This document shows positions 45,270 through 58,514 of a stretch of 64,000 nt of DNA, one piece after another. The notes under the pieces are model-generated. The model saw only the letters and a program-made list of their open reading frames with translations. It had not been told where the DNA came from and made no database searches. A program made the translations under genes and the position numbers. Origin of the DNA: Nereocystis luetkeana (lineage: Eukaryota > Sar > Phaeophyceae > Laminariales > Laminariaceae); NCBI GenBank assembly GCA_031213475.1, contig JARUPZ010000006.1, positions 2,385,501-2,449,500 of the forward strand, written 5' to 3'. How positions within the stretch are numbered: position 1 is the first letter of the stretch; each line of letters starts with the position of its first letter.

Positions 45270-46486
45270 GTGATGATTTACATCGCGGACGGGATCACGA
45301 CTTGCTTTGATCAGGTCGGCGGGCACGCGTCCATCTTTTGTGGCGGCCTCGTCATCGGCCACCAGGCTTCGGCATCTTCGCTGGCATGGCCGGTTGTCCC
45401 GTCAGTTTTCCTGCGTACATCGAATCCCGCTATTGAAGAATGGGGGCTTGTCACTCACTTCGAAAACGTCGTGGGGCCATGCCCCCTTGCGCGTGTGGCG
45501 CGAACGCTGCACGGAGGGCCCGAGGTGGTGGTGATTTCAGCACTGGATGCCTCGGCTTGGTCGTCCCAACCACAAACCTTCACCCTGTTGGACGAGACCC
45601 AGTCCGACAGCAGGACCCTGGCCAGAGATGGATGGAAGGGCGCCATACAAACCGGGTTTAGTAGGTGGTCTGCCGCCCGTCCCATGGAGCTGGTAGACTT
45701 GCGTTGGAGTATGGCGAAATCCGTCACACCACGTCGCTCGTGCAATGGCAATGACCAGGTAGGTCAGCCGTTTTTATTCGTGCGATAAATTGTGTATCGG
45801 TACGGCTGACTTGTACATTTGTAATCGCCGTCATCACGCTCAGCCGATGTCGACAAAACCAATATTAGCAGGCAGCGAAAGTCTTGGTGCAGAGCGTGTG
45901 CGAGGGCTGAACTGACAAACTTCCTCCCATCGCTGCAGCCCCGAATCACCTACAGATAGCTACGTTTCCACGTCATGTTGAGCGTTGTTCTGCAGTGGCT
46001 CACCTCTTCATTACAATAGGTCGACCCCCTGGACGACCGGTTGTACGTGAAACCTCAAGAGCATGCCTTGTTGTTTTTCGATTACCCAACGACCATCTTA
46101 TATACCAGTACGATATATACGCGTGTATGGCCATCACCCCACACTTGCACCGAAGGATTGTACAGTACGTTCATATCCTGCACTCGACGGATTTGTCTTA
46201 CTCCAGAATACTACAGTACTTATCTTTCCAACGGCGCTCGACCCCTGTGTTATGATTTGCTGGCTATCGTCAATGCCGCACGACTGCTTCAATAACGTTC
46301 ATGCAGGGCGCACGGAATCAGGCAAGCCAGAACACGCAGGGGGGGGACGCTGCTACGTCCGAGGAGCGCGATCGGCACCAATCAATGTCATTGGCCTACT
46401 TCATGGAGACCTACCCCGTTGTGGTTTCCGTGCTCGCTTTGTTGCTTTATGTCTCTGCGGTTCGGTTGCAGGGCCTATTTCTTTAA
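45270..46486 (+). CDS. Gene N, copy B
   Basis: Exons 45270-45758, 46020-46124 and 46307-46486 (anchor exon). The alternative exon near 46190 has ACGG instead of an ACAG acceptor, which supports skipping to the anchor exon. The linker poly-G is shorter but in frame. Confidence 0.55.
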
Positions 46487-46702
46487 TCGTTGACCAACAT
46501 GTGCGCGTCAAGACTGTTGTTCATGTCGGGGTTGCATATCGTGTACGATGCTGTAGCCTCTATACGGCATCAACAGATCGGGGTTAGTGATGATCCTTGT
46601 AGTCTGCAGGACCGATCGTGTTTGCAGATGACCTGCCCACTACAACACACCACACCACACCACACCTTGGGTTATATGCTTACTGCCAGTGGTACGGGAT
46701 AC

Positions 46703-46900
46703 CACAAGGGCGCTGGAGGGCGACGTTGATCCTACTGTAGGCAATCCATACATAGAGCGTTGTTCAGCATCGTAACGTACACTTCGCATTTCAATTAACA
46801 CCGGTGGCGCATACGGTTGATCTAACGGACGCGTCAGACGTGAAGGCTGGCCATGAACCCCGTCAAGTAAATCTTGGACAGAGTGAGCGCTGGGAACTGG
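46703..46900 (-). CDS. 66-residue internal exon, minus strand, copy B
   Basis: Counterpart of 17099-17296. The frame is open upstream to 46948 and the acceptor AG seen in A is absent. Confidence 0.4.
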
Positions 46901-47219
46901 CAAGTCATGTATAAGAGCCAAGAGATAGGGACAGGGGGGTACCCTCAAGATTTGGAGGGATTTCCCCCCGTTTCGCGAAGGGCGTTAGTCCCTCAAGCGT
47001 CAAGTGTAAGACAGTGTGGATGCTACAACTATAGGTCGGTTCAAGTAGAACATCATTGAATGCCGACTGGTGGAGAAACATACGTGTCATATTATTGTTA
47101 AATACATTGCCTCTCGGGGGTGTTTAACCGTGGGTGCTACTACCATCAGGTGACGGGCTTCACTAGTTGCAATATTACGTTGTTACATCGCCGTTTGCGG
47201 TGCTCGTGTGACTCTCCAG

Positions 47220-47417
47220 GGAAATATCCCCTGCAGGACAGGTCTACCACATACGGGCGACACCCCCACTGCTTGCCTACTGTACAGTACAGTAGATATA
47301 TCAGGTGTCTCCGAAGTTTCACAAGGCAGCGCCTACACCATCGTCGAACGTAGCCGCGAAAACCTGCGTCACCACAAACAGTACATTGCCATTGGACGCT
47401 GCGCTACCCCGCATCAA
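47220..47417 (+). CDS. 66-residue symmetric exon, copy B
   Basis: Counterpart of 17591-17788, same length, donor CAA|GTACTG. Confidence 0.45.
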
Positions 47418-47439
47418 GTACTGCTTCGAGATACTCTAC

Positions 47440-49839
47440 TGTAGGACTGAAGAGTAGGCTCGTAGAGCGGGTTCGGGCTACACTCTTGTCGGGAGGAAAC
47501 TCTCGCGGCTCACGCACATCTTGGTACAAGATGCCCACACTATGCATGTTGGAGCTCCGACCTCCAGGTTGTTTGATAGGCACACTCTCCTAGCGCAAAG
47601 TCGCACCAATTGAACTCGGGCATGTACCGTGGACACTACTGTAGTCCTCGACCGTATCGATAGTTACTACAAATAACAGTATCCCCACCTGAAACGAAGC
47701 CTGAGCTTTCCAGAGATACGAAAACAACGGCGGCGGTTGAGCTGGAGATTGTGTGGAACACACCTCTTTCTGAAACCAAAAGGTTAGTCGAGGCGACAAT
47801 GCCGGTTTATTACTAGATTGCCGCGGGAAGGTAAAACTGCCTTGAGGGATCGCGTCGAATGGAGACCGGCCTTAAGGATGGATTCAATCTGGGGATGGGT
47901 TTTATGCGAGCTGCATAGGGAACGGGGGGGGGGCGGCGGCTACCATGGCCATGTATGAATGGTTGCGGGTCAAACACACCTCCCCTTTAGAGACGGTGAT
48001 ACAGCACCGGATACCCCAGTTACTTGATAGAGAAAATCTTTCCGTGCAGGGAGCAAGGTGATTGGAAACGCGTTCTGGATATTTGTTTCGGAGCTCCGGT
48101 TTGTTGCGGAGGTTTGATACCAGATAGGCGTATTTCCTTACAGGGGAAGTCGAACGGGGTCCTTGACGCCTGCGGGAAATATCCAACTCTAATCAACAGC
48201 ATTTTGTCCCCACGCGTGTGGCTGCGGTTCTGACTGAGTAGGGAGTAGGGAGTAGGGATGCGTTTCCATGTTTGCTGGTTGTTTAGGGTGGTGCACATCG
48301 TAGTCATGAACGTCTGCGGTCAATACTAGTGCATTTTATTTGCGTGCATTAGATTTATCATGGGTTGGGGTCGGGAACGGAACGGTTGCTCGTTCGCTTA
48401 AACCGTGCCGTTTTGCATTCCTACGTGCCTTCATTTAGACTTGGTACGTGTATGCTATGCAGTCCTGATGCCAATAATCGGGTGCTGTTTGTTTTATTGT
48501 GCTTGTGCTCGTTATTCCCGTCGTTCCTATACAGCGTGTCGGGGGTGTAGTTGTGCATGCTTTGCTAACGTTTGCTTCGCTGTTATCGGAGCAGCCCGCC
48601 CAAGGAACGCCGCAAATTCTATATCAACTTCGTGGCGACGTGATGCATTTGTTCGTTTAAATCGCGCTGGGAAAATGAAACGAAGACCGCCTGCGAACCT
48701 GCCCATTATACAAACACAGTGACCCCTTGATCGCGATTGACAACACTTACACGATCATGCCGAGGTATCGTAATTGCTGTAAGGTATCTTGAGGTCTACA
48801 ACAGTATCAGTAGTGTTCCCATTTTGCTCGCGATTTTGACGATACATTCATGTGATGAGTGAAGCATTCGAGGCATGCCGTTGCTGCAAGGCGTGCGCAA
48901 CCGGAGCGCTATGATAAGCCTCCTGCCCCCCCTCGTGTTTTATTCTGGAATGAAGATTGTGATATAAGCCCGGCGGTTCTGCTGGAGCTGTTGAACGGCG
49001 TTTGGCTGTTCTCATTCGGGTCTGGGATGCGCCTGGGTTCGCCAAACACGCCATATTGTTGGGAACGTTACGGTGGGTTCCTGTAATCAAGACCTGGATC
49101 GTTTACTTCGCCCCACTAGTTTACATGTTGAATGGAGATACATTCTTTAGCGCGGTATGAGTAGAACGTATTGCTTCTAGGCTTAAGTCGGGAAAAAAAC
49201 GCATCTGCTAATCAAAGTTCGCTTGATTTATCTGATCTTGTCCACAACTCAATGTCAGCACTCCTGTGTCACTGTTCCGATTTAGCATGATATGCCGAAC
49301 GATTTAGCATGAGATGCCGAACGAGGAAGAATTTTACGTCGTAGGTGATGATGCACTGCTGTCTGATTTGTATTATCGTGCCAATGGTACACTGGAGGAA
49401 ACCAATTAATTCCGTATTGCGAAACAAATTTCCCGCTGAAACGAACTGTCTCCGGTCCGAGTCATTTCTCGAAAAGCCACAAAATACACATCATCCCACC
49501 TAAATAAAGCGGTTGTGAAGTGGCAATACAGAAAGCATTCCCTCTACTTCGCTGGTCGACGGCCACGACCAAACACGATCCATCCAAAAGACAACCCAAA
49601 CATGGTGACTGAACAAGTTGGAGTGCAATAGGATTACCGCTATGTCCGTGAAAAAGTTCGATCCGTTCGAGTATTCGAATTTAGAGCACATTCCTTGCTT
49701 TTTCGGACTGCAAGTCGCATACATACCTGGGATGTTCTCATGGTGACCAATAAATCCCATTGACACTACCCCCACAATCCTCTAGCCGGGGCCTGGAGTA
49801 CTGCACACCATTATGACCGAAAATGAAATACCCATTTAG
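47440..49839. other. Sparse diverged stretch, copy B
   Basis: Counterpart of 17820-20256. Lacks about 43 bases near 49726 that A has. No complete gene. Confidence 0.4.
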
Positions 49840-49992
49840 ACATTGGTGTCCATCAACACCAGACGGGTACAATTTTCCCGGCCACATTTATACGCGACTG
49901 CTGCATGCATGTGTGCCCTGAAGCTGGAAAACAGAATTGGCGCAAACTTTTGTTTCGCCGTGTTGGTGGTGCTACTGTTGTTGTGTACATGA
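49840..49992 (+). CDS. C-terminal membrane-anchor exon, copy B
   Basis: Counterpart of 20257-20412, one codon shorter, hydrophobic run retained. Confidence 0.5.
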   Translation, partial: TLVSINTRRVQFSRPHLYATAACMCALKLENRIGANFCFAVLVVLLLLCT

Positions 49993-51440
49993 AAAACAAA
50001 GCACCAGCCAACATATGCGGAGAGATGACTGCAGTGCATGGAACGACATATTTGCGGGGCAGAGAAGGGCCAGACACTGCATTTGCGGACATGATACATG
50101 TTGCATGAAGTACACCACCTACCGTAATACTGCAGGGTCCCTTTTTATAAACCGCTTCTATAATGTAATACTTAAAACCAAAGCTATTCAATCGGGTTAT
50201 GCGTTGCATGATCGGCATATATATGAATATGCTCATTAGTTAGTTGCTCCAGTGAACCGGATATATAAAAAAATACGCCGGGTGCCAGGTAAGAGTTAAT
50301 GGATTGCGCGGAAGGCTCTTGCATTCGGAAGGCCACACTATTACGCACAATCGATTTGTTTGCACCCCTGTCTCATTTGCCGGAACATGTGCGAGGTGAT
50401 AATGCATAAATGTTTTGAAACGTCATTTGCACCCCCCCCCTCTCTGTAAACCAATTTCGCGTAGATCAGTCGGAAGGACCACCCCATGCATCACGCTTCA
50501 CGCTCGTCGGGGAAACTTTCTCATATCGCTAGGAAAAAAGCACAAGATACAAACGCCTGGCAATCATACGTCGCTGGGCAAACCGCGCAGCACCCATCTC
50601 ATACAAATACCCCGGAGATACGCCCAAGGCTGATTTCCCTCTCATGCGCGTACATACCATTCCCCTATATCGAAGCAATACCCATATTTCGAACGTATAT
50701 GTGCAACAAGAATAACATGCGCTATCCGATCCTCAGCATCCACTATCAGAAACGTATCCACATAATATGAGCAGTTAGCAACCTCGAGCAGTCCTACAGA
50801 CAGAAAGAAACGGTATTGTGCTGCGGAAAATGATAGAGCAGAACTACACCTCTCTGGACCGACATGTAAATATCGGAATACCTGAAAGTACATACCAATC
50901 AACACATTTCCGTTCATAGGGTGGTATTCTCTTCGGCACAAACCAAACGCTAGTATACAGTGCAACCCTAAAACGTGGCGCACGAAACTACTGCGTACCC
51001 CCCCCCCCACATAATAGAACGAACTCACGGCTGAACGTATAAGTTTGAAACCATGTTGACGCGCCACTTATATATAACGCCCGTCGATCTTATGACGGAA
51101 CCATGTTAAACTGAGGCATGAAGTATTCCACTACACCGGTGACCCAGTAGCGGGATATACGTCATCACCGACCCGACCCCACTCGTGCCAACACCGATCG
51201 TTAGACTAAACACGGGGCATCGGAGACCTTATGATTTGACCCTCGCGGGGGGGGGAGAGAGCGGGGGTGTGGATCCGGTTAAACATTTGGTTGGTGTGTG
51301 TCTGGTTCAACTCCCAGGAGAAAATGAGGGGCGGGGGAGGGGGGGGTCAAGGGAATCCGAGGAGTTTCAACACCCGTATAGGGCGGATCCTTCTCTTTAA
51401 CCATAATCTCTTTGCTACACTGTGGGCATGATCCTTACAG
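49993..51440. other. Highly diverged stretch, copy B
   Basis: Counterpart of 20413-21852. Minus-strand frame 50642-51067 (141 codons) is longer than in A and otherwise poorly kept. Confidence 0.45.
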
Positions 51441-51716
51441 GACAGGGTCGTTCTCGAGGTAGGTGCCCTTGAACCCTCCAATGAATACAACTTCACGCTG
51501 AACTTCATGTCTAGGGTCGTGAATAAGAACACCTGTTACATATACCACATACCTCAGGACACGAAAGGTAAAATGAAAATATGGGCCGACAATCCTGTGC
51601 AAACGTTAACCGCACAGAGCTCAACGCTACCTACGATCCACGACAGCGTATACAAGTTCTCAGGGCTACGTCGTGGAAAGGAATCGAACGGCATGCGTTC
51701 TTACAGTACCCGCTAA
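51441..51716 (+). CDS. Ectodomain-like exon, copy B
   Basis: Counterpart of 21853-22116; few replacements, stop four codons later. Confidence 0.4.
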   Translation, partial: DRVVLEVGALEPSNEYNFTLNFMSRVVNKNTCYIYHIPQDTKGKMKIWADNPVQTLTAQSSTLPTIHDSVYKFSGLRRGKESNGMRSYSTR

Positions 51717-51860
51717 GAAGCAGGTACATAGCCGCGAGGCATAGATACAAGCTACGCATGATATGTAGAAACGCAACGGAATGAAATCCATGGTTTCAAC
51801 AAAATCACACCACCCTAAGTATTACAATTGGTGGCACAACATACAACAGCCAGTCTTCAG

Positions 51861-52008
51861 GCATGCGATTGTACTTTTAGGGCGAAAACCCAAACACACG
51901 CACTCAGATTGCATCGTTATTGCTACCGATCACCGCCTGATCACAGGACTTTTAATGACGGTCAGAACAACCGCACTGTGCCGAATACTGCAGCTGTGTA
52001 GCCAGTAA
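51861..52008 (+). CDS. Possible C-terminal exon, copy B
   Basis: Counterpart of 22274-22421, same length and stop. Confidence 0.35.
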
Positions 52009-52127
52009 CAAAGGAGCCCAGGTCCATGGGCGCGTGTCTCGCCAGGTCGTCCAAGCTCCTCGTCGTCTGGCCGGCGGAGAAAGGCCTTGCATGTATGCAG
52101 ATATCCTATAAATGCACCCGATATACG

Positions 52128-52993
52128 TCAAGTTGAGATTCCATGGAGAGAGGGCCGCAAGCGAGACATCGAGGAGAAGGCAGAGAGGCGTTGAAAGGTG
52201 GTATTCATGGCAACTGCACGTATTTTCGATTGGCGCATACAAACATTGTCCGATCGCAGACATAATGATATCGATACTACAGTCATCATATGTGTACGAG
52301 TGTACCAGGTGCAATACACAGACCAGACCCGAAACAGTGGAGGCACCTGATTAAAATACCGATACGTTCATTCACGCCCATTCAAGCCCATAGTTAATTC
52401 ATTTCACTTTTTCGAATGACTCAGGGGACCACCTGCAGCAATATCGAAGTAGTAGTGGCTCTATTCTAGGTAGTCTGTTACCTCTGTTTCTTCTCTGCTG
52501 CACTAAAATTGACTTTGTTTTTAGCTTTACGGTAATTACCAAAATCAACTGTAATAATACTGATGACGTAGTTAGATGCTTCGAGTGGAGAGACGTGCAG
52601 ATATATGATGGTGACCGCGACGTTTACTCGCGTTGCTATTTAAAATAATTCCCCGTGTCTCACCGAGGTGGCGTCCATGTTTCTCTTGCATTCAGTTTCG
52701 GCGACGACCAGCAAGCTGTGCATCACCCAGAGCGACACCGTGGGGCCGTTGTTGCCCGTCTCCAGCGCCTTCTCGATCAGGGAGTGCACCACCTCATTGG
52801 GCAGCCCCCGGCACGTGCAAAGACTGCCGACAGCGCTGGCAACAAACACGGCGGGAGCGCGACACAGCACAGGAGGTTGGGTTGGTTCGTGAAGCGTCGT
52901 CTCGAGAGAATTCATTCGGAAGCCAGGGAGGGGACATGGAATTTGAATGTTTGTACTACGGTACATGACCCATACTATTACGTATTTAAACAT
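52128..52993 (-). CDS. Gene P, two exons, copy B
   Basis: Exons 52664-52993 and 52128-52346, with the same donor and an AATCAG acceptor. Exon 2 is one codon shorter. Confidence 0.5.
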
Positions 52994-53048
52994 GGTTGAA
53001 AAGGCCTAAACATTTCGGATGTTGTTTCAACCATTTTGCGGATGAGAA

Positions 53049-53429
53049 CTATTTAAACTCGAAACGTTGGTTTATCAATGGTAGGAGAAATGGCTGAATC
53101 ACGACATTGGTTGACAGACCCCCTGTCTTACACGTGATGGAGTCAACACAATAGCGCGCTTGCCAAGCACGATGATGGTGAATAACGGTTATCATTTCGC
53201 AAAACAAAACAGATGTAGGGCTTTGGAATATTCTGTAGAGCCTACTCAGCATACTGATAGCGGACGAGCGTAACCCATCAAGGAGGTCGAGCATATTTAG
53301 TTGTTTTAACACATTCACACATTCACAGAAAACGTCTTCTCTGACATGCCAAATGAAACATAACTCGAACGTATTGAATGTTATCGACAAAGCTATCCAT
53401 CCTGGTAAAACCGTTCGTTGCCATGACAC
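53049..53429 (-). CDS. 126-codon frame, copy B
   Basis: Counterpart of 23465-23755. The 8-base insertion near 53315 moves the upstream part into another frame, giving a longer open stretch. Confidence 0.28.
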   Translation of the reverse strand: MSWQRTVLPGWIALSITFNTFELCFIWHVREDVFCECVNVLKQLNMLDLLDGLRSSAISMLSRLYRIFQSPTSVLFCEMITVIHHHRAWQARYCVDSITCKTGGLSTNVVIQPFLLPLINQRFEFK

Positions 53430-53518
53430 CTAAATAAGAACCGAAGTCGGCATACACAATCGGAACGCAATGCGACCACTGCGCTCACCTCACGAATATC
53501 TCAGCATAAAGGGCGTCC

Positions 53519-53830
53519 ATGGTTTCATCCTCTAACCAGACGTGCGTTGTCGGAGACTGCCTTCGCAACACCTCTGATGAGTGCCTTATACCCTGGGTAA
53601 TTCAACGACAAAAAAGAAATGTGCGCATTGCGTTGATCAAAAGCTGTGAGCTGTACGCGACTCCTTGTGGGCCAGAAGAGAGGTTGCTTCACTACAAGCT
53701 GATAATGACATGTTACCGCCTACGTAGTTTGAAACACGTGGGGCTACATCGCACCCCAATCGAGGCAGGTCCGCACGAGAAACACAGATGGGTACTAAGG
53801 GAAAGGTACATCGCCAAGTATCGCAGCGAG
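53519..53830 (+). CDS. 104-residue basic exon, copy B
   Basis: Counterpart of 23927-24238, nearly identical. Confidence 0.5.
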
Positions 53831-53850
53831 GTGGGTTTGGGACCATACCA

Positions 53851-56800
53851 TCACCAGAACCTTGCGTTTTTAAAATAAGGTCTTGCCGTGTACTTGTGGA
53901 TACAAGCCAGGTATGGTGAGGGGACCCGTGTGCAAGCTAATAGCACAGCAACAGGAAAGGTGGGGACACCATGAACGCACTACAGCACCGAGAACATACA
54001 CAAGGGATGAGGGGGGGGGAGGGGCATGCTATAGTGCTTGTTTGATTTTTTATACCTTCTCGAGCAGAACTGGCTGTCCGTCCATCGTAGATCTCTGAAA
54101 CCAGGCTGCGGGAGACGCCCACTGCACGAACACGTTTAGCGCTGCTTTCTTCCCTCCTCGTACTCTTCGGTAAATTGCCCGTGCGGCGTGGTAAAAGCCC
54201 TGCAAATGCGTGATGAGAGGATGTCAAGTCATTGGTTTTTACGTACCAGATTTGCGGTATACGGCGAGAAATAGGGTGTGTGCTTTGTGCCTCGTTTCTG
54301 CTTCAATGGATTACGCATAAGTGCATTGCAAACACAAACGTTTGCTTTGTCACTGTACTTCAGCTGAATGAATACAAACGGTAAGAAAACTGCGCATAGT
54401 ATATGCGATATGAGACTATGTAATCAACGTAAGGACTGGTATCGGTGGCTTGGAAGCCAATCATCTACCGCGACGTATACCCTCAGGAACCCAACGTCTC
54501 GCCAGACAATATGATTTCATTAAAAGAAGAGTGAGTGCGGCAACAATCTGATGAACAGTGGCTCCAGTGGAGCCTCGGTACAAAACGAAAAATACTGCGT
54601 AGGACAGATAAACAATTCCAACAATACAATGGTTGCGCAGCCCACAAAATGAAAATCCAGTCAGCCACACTTTCTTCATCAGAGGGAAAATGTCAAGCCC
54701 CCAATTTGCATACAGCACATGGCATAGATATGGAAGGGCCTCACCTGTGCATAGCCGGTACACGGGTAAAGCTCCACCGCCTCCGTTAATTTCCCCCGAA
54801 GAGCTTCCCGCTCTAAAGGACACGCCTCGACCGAAAATCGGTCAACGTCGGCCTTGATGACGTACCCCCACCCTCGCTTTGGCCTCGCCATGCTGTCGGA
54901 CTCGTCCATGTCCATCACTGCGAACGTCTTCGCGACCCTCGCCCAATTAAGGGCATGCAACGTATCCACTGCATCCGACGGAACAATAGCTCTCCCCTCC
55001 TCAGACTCCCAGAGACGCGGCGGCACCGCAAGCGCAGGGGGGAACCATGGTCCCGCCGGAAGTCTGCCCAAATGAATGCCGACACCGAGGGTAGATGCCT
55101 GAGGGAAGGGATCCAGGGCAGGCCACAGGGCCGATGAAGCTTGAAAACGAACAGGCTCCGGCGCCGATCCAGGTTTCCAGCGAGATGGCGGAAATAAATG
55201 GGCAGGGATGATCACTGGTGCCGCGCGTATTCGGTTCTGGAGAAACACGGGTCCGAGCGCAGCTGCAAGAGAAAAGGCGCTTGTGACAGGCCACGAGCCC
55301 TCCGGGGCCTGGTATGGAACTACTTCCATGGCCGCTCCAGGCTCCCAGAGAAACGGCGCAGGGACGATCACTGGTGCCGCAGGAGGATGCCCCAGCGGAA
55401 CTACGACTCCGAGCCTAGCTGCCGGATGAAAGGAGTCCAGGGAGAGCCATGACGCGGTGGCGGTGGATTGACCAGGAACTAGTTCCATCGCTTCGCCGTG
55501 TTCCCAGCGAACTGGCGCAACCTGAAGCGCAGGGGCGATCAACAGTGCAGCAGGAAGGTGCTCCAACGGCAGCACGGCTCCGAGCACAGCTCCCATAGGA
55601 AAGAGGTTCGGGGCAGGCCACAGTGTCGTCGAAGCTCTGTGAATAGCTAAATCCATGGTCAACCCAGGCTCCGAACGAAGTGGCGCAAGAGGAAGGGCAG
55701 GAGCGATCGATGGTTCCAGCGGGCGTTGTTCAAGCGGAATATCCGCTCTAAACGCAGCTCCTTGAGATGAGGAGTCCAGAGTAGGCAACAGGGCCGCCGG
55801 TGTTTGGCAAACAATTATGCCAATCGTCGCCCCAGTACCTCCGAGATGAGGCGCAAGCGCAAGTGCAGAGGCGAGCAACGGTGCTGCAGGAAGGTTCCCC
55901 AGTGAAATGTCAAGTCCAAGAGCAGGCGCCGGAGGTAAGGGGTCCCGGGTAGGCCACGGGGTCACCGGGATTTGGTAGCAAACTATTTCCATCACCGGGC
56001 CAGGCTCCCAGGTAACAGGCGCAACCGGACGCGCAGGGGTGATCAACGGTGCCACCTTAATTTGCTCCAGGGGACCCATGGCTCCGAGTGCAGCTGCAAG
56101 AGAAAAGGAGTCCAGGGCAGGGCACGGGGCCGCCGGGGCTCGGTAGGGAACTAGTTCCATAGCCGCTCCAGGTTCCCAGCGAAGTGGCGCAGCCGGAAGA
56201 AGGAAAGGGTCGATGAACAGTGCCACAGAAACGTGCTCCAGCGGAATGGCAGCTCCGAGCACAGCCGCCGTAGGGAAGGAGTCGAGAGCAGGCCATGGGG
56301 TCGCCGGGGCGTGGTAAGGGACGATGTCCATCGCCGCTCCAGGTTCCCAGAGAAACGGCGCATCCGGGGGCGCAGAGGCCATCAACGGGGGCTGAGGAAG
56401 GTGCACCGGCGGAAGGGTGGCCGTGGGTGCTGCTGTCGGGGGCAAGTGTCTTAGAGTAGTCCATGGTTCCGGAGGCGTTTCCAAGGGTGTCAGGACGCTT
56501 ACGGAGGAAGCAGGAGCCAAGATGACGCCTAAATTGGCCATCGGGGGCCAGCGCGCCACAGACACCGCAGGAGCAGCAATGATTGCGACCTCCGTCGGGT
56601 TCAGATTCAGTGGTGCTGTATCCCTAACTGCGCCCTTTTCCCGCTCATCTCCGCACAATGTCCAAGCAAAGCACATAACCTGCGTCCAGGCGTCCCACAA
56701 CATCTGGTCAAGGTCGGCATTTACTCGCGAGATGCGGCGGAGACGGCGATTTCTCTTGCTGTTCAAGTTTATACGGCGGTAGCGGCGGCGGCGGCGGCGG

Positions 56801-57006
56801 TTTCTTCCTCGCTTCCTTCCGTAGAGCAAAGCGTGTATGTGGTCCGCGTTGATGACGTGGGCAGCGTACAGGAGGGCGATGAAGAATCGGTCCACGAACT
56901 GCTCCAGGGGGGCGGGAGTCTTCCGGTCGAATCTCGTCCATCGAAACTCTTCGTCTTGATCGTCATCTGGAGGTTGTTGGAAATCGCCCGCAAGATATGT
57001 CGACAC
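53851..57006 (-). CDS. Gene L, short allele, copy B
   Basis: Exons 54745-57006 (754 codons), 54481-54673, 54056-54199 and 53851-53936. It has the same N-terminal domain (one Arg fewer in the block), 8 repeats instead of 14, the same membrane exon (one replacement) and the same basic tail. Exon 4 differs from A by two silent changes before diverging at its end. About 890 residues. Confidence 0.7.
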
Positions 57007-57618
57007 CTGGGGCGGGATTAGAGGTAGTTGTCAATAACCGGTGTTAACAGTAGTTCTATGTGTTTTAAAGTTAAGGCTGGGACACTTGCGGTTTGTCTTA
57101 CTTCGACAGTGTACGTCTTCCTATACTGGGGTGCTAACCTTCGGAGCCAGTGACAACGAGCCAAGACTACGCCAGGAACGGGATTCGCGGGGTTCGCTTT
57201 CTTTCCCCCGCTCCAACATACCTTTCTCATTCTTCGTGAAATGATGTACTCTAACGCGATGATTCCAACTTCGACAAACTGTTTTTACGGTAGCTTTGAG
57301 CATTGTGACTTGCTCTACATAAGTTTTATGTCCTTCCTTCGCTTGTTGTTCGGACCTACCTGGTAGAGTAGAACGGGACTAGCGAGTTTCGCTTCATCTC
57401 TCATCGCGCCTACACGTTTTTGTCCCTCGTCGAACAACCATCAACTGAGAGGTGGTGTGTTCAACGTTGACGACCATACGGGATATAGATTGTAGCTATT
57501 TGACTGTGACTTGCTCTATTCTAGTTGTATATCGTTATTCATCTGCTTTCGTTCTGGTACGGGGCGCCCGGCGCTCCCAGAGTATGCTTCAGCGGCCTCA
57601 AATTAGGGCTACCCATAC
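57007..57618. other. Upstream region of gene L, copy B
   Basis: Counterpart of 28417-29029. The part around 57260-57310 is diverged from A. Confidence 0.4.
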
Positions 57619-58022
57619 CTCTCCAGCAGTTGTGACAGGAGTGGCAATGCCAGTGTAGGCACCGCTTGACGCTCTTCCTAGGGCGTTGCCGGCCATGAGT
57701 TGCGGCAGGACGGCGAATCTATCGTACATGCCCAGGGATGTCTCGATACTGTTTTCTTGAACGTCGGCGAGGACGGAGGCAGCAGACACGCCTGCGGTCG
57801 GAATAGACCTGGTAGCAGCGGTCCAAAATTCAGTCCTCACGTTGCACGTCTTGGCGCCGCCGGCATCATAAGGGTAGTTGACCTCGTTTTGATCGTTTCG
57901 TTTAAATCTCCTTGTCAGCGATCGGCAAGCAACACGGTAGAAATAAGGTCGTATCGCCCAGACATTCTGCGGTGGCGGACAGGCGATGTTTGTACGAGAT
58001 GATTCAAGCCTATTTCCCCAAA
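57619..58022 (-). CDS. Ectodomain-like internal exon, at B/C junction
   Basis: Counterpart of 29030-29433, same splice signals and length. Confidence 0.5.
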
Positions 58023-58178
58023 CTGTGTCCGCCACGAATGTCCCAAGCAATAATAGCTACTCCAATGCCACAAAGTAGGCATCATGCTGATCCCCATGAA
58101 CAGCAGAAGTGTTTGTGATACGCAGTCTCTTCGTTAAGGGCTAGCGGCGAAACTGTGTCCCGAGTAACCGCAGACCAC

Positions 58179-58514
58179 ATGAAAGGACAAGCGCAGGAAT
58201 GGATTTCCGTGATGAAAGGAAACCAGTTTTCTCTGTATTGTTCTGAACCAGCCGGCTCAACTGTATCTGCTCCATGTCATTTCCATAGTGCATTTCGCGA
58301 CAAAAATGAAAAAAAGACTGGGTACGGTCAACCTCATGTGTATTGCGACGCTAAGAATCGATCCTACACCGAAGCTGAGACAGACGAAGGAGCCGGTTCT
58401 CCTGCAGATACTCCATGGCATATAGTCAGCACGTTTCGCATGAAAAATACGAAGATGGACTACAGTACGTCAGGCCGACTGCACATGGACTATCGCGATA
58501 ACAAACGCTCCTAA
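58179..58514 (+). CDS. Cysteine-containing exon, intact in copy C
   Basis: The uninterrupted version of the frame at 154-489: AAA (Lys) replaces TAA. 111 residues from the ATG to TAA, with Cys spacing and a charged C-terminus (DYRDNKRS). A CAG acceptor-like site lies just upstream, so it may be a last exon. Family unknown. Confidence 0.5.
   Translation: MKGQAQEWISVMKGNQFSLYCSEPAGSTVSAPCHFHSAFRDKNEKKTGYGQPHVYCDAKNRSYTEAETDEGAGSPADTPWHIVSTFRMKNTKMDYSTSGRLHMDYRDNKRS

Larger units (their letters stand above)
29437..58025. repeat. Tandem ~29 kb unit, copy B
   Basis: Second full copy, 28589 bp. It is 847 bp shorter than copy A, mainly because gene L lacks about 1 kb of internal repeats. It also carries extra bases absent from A, for example about 210 bp after 44322 and about 75 bp near 44870. 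It lacks about 45 bp near 29518 that A and C both have. Confidence 0.95.
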
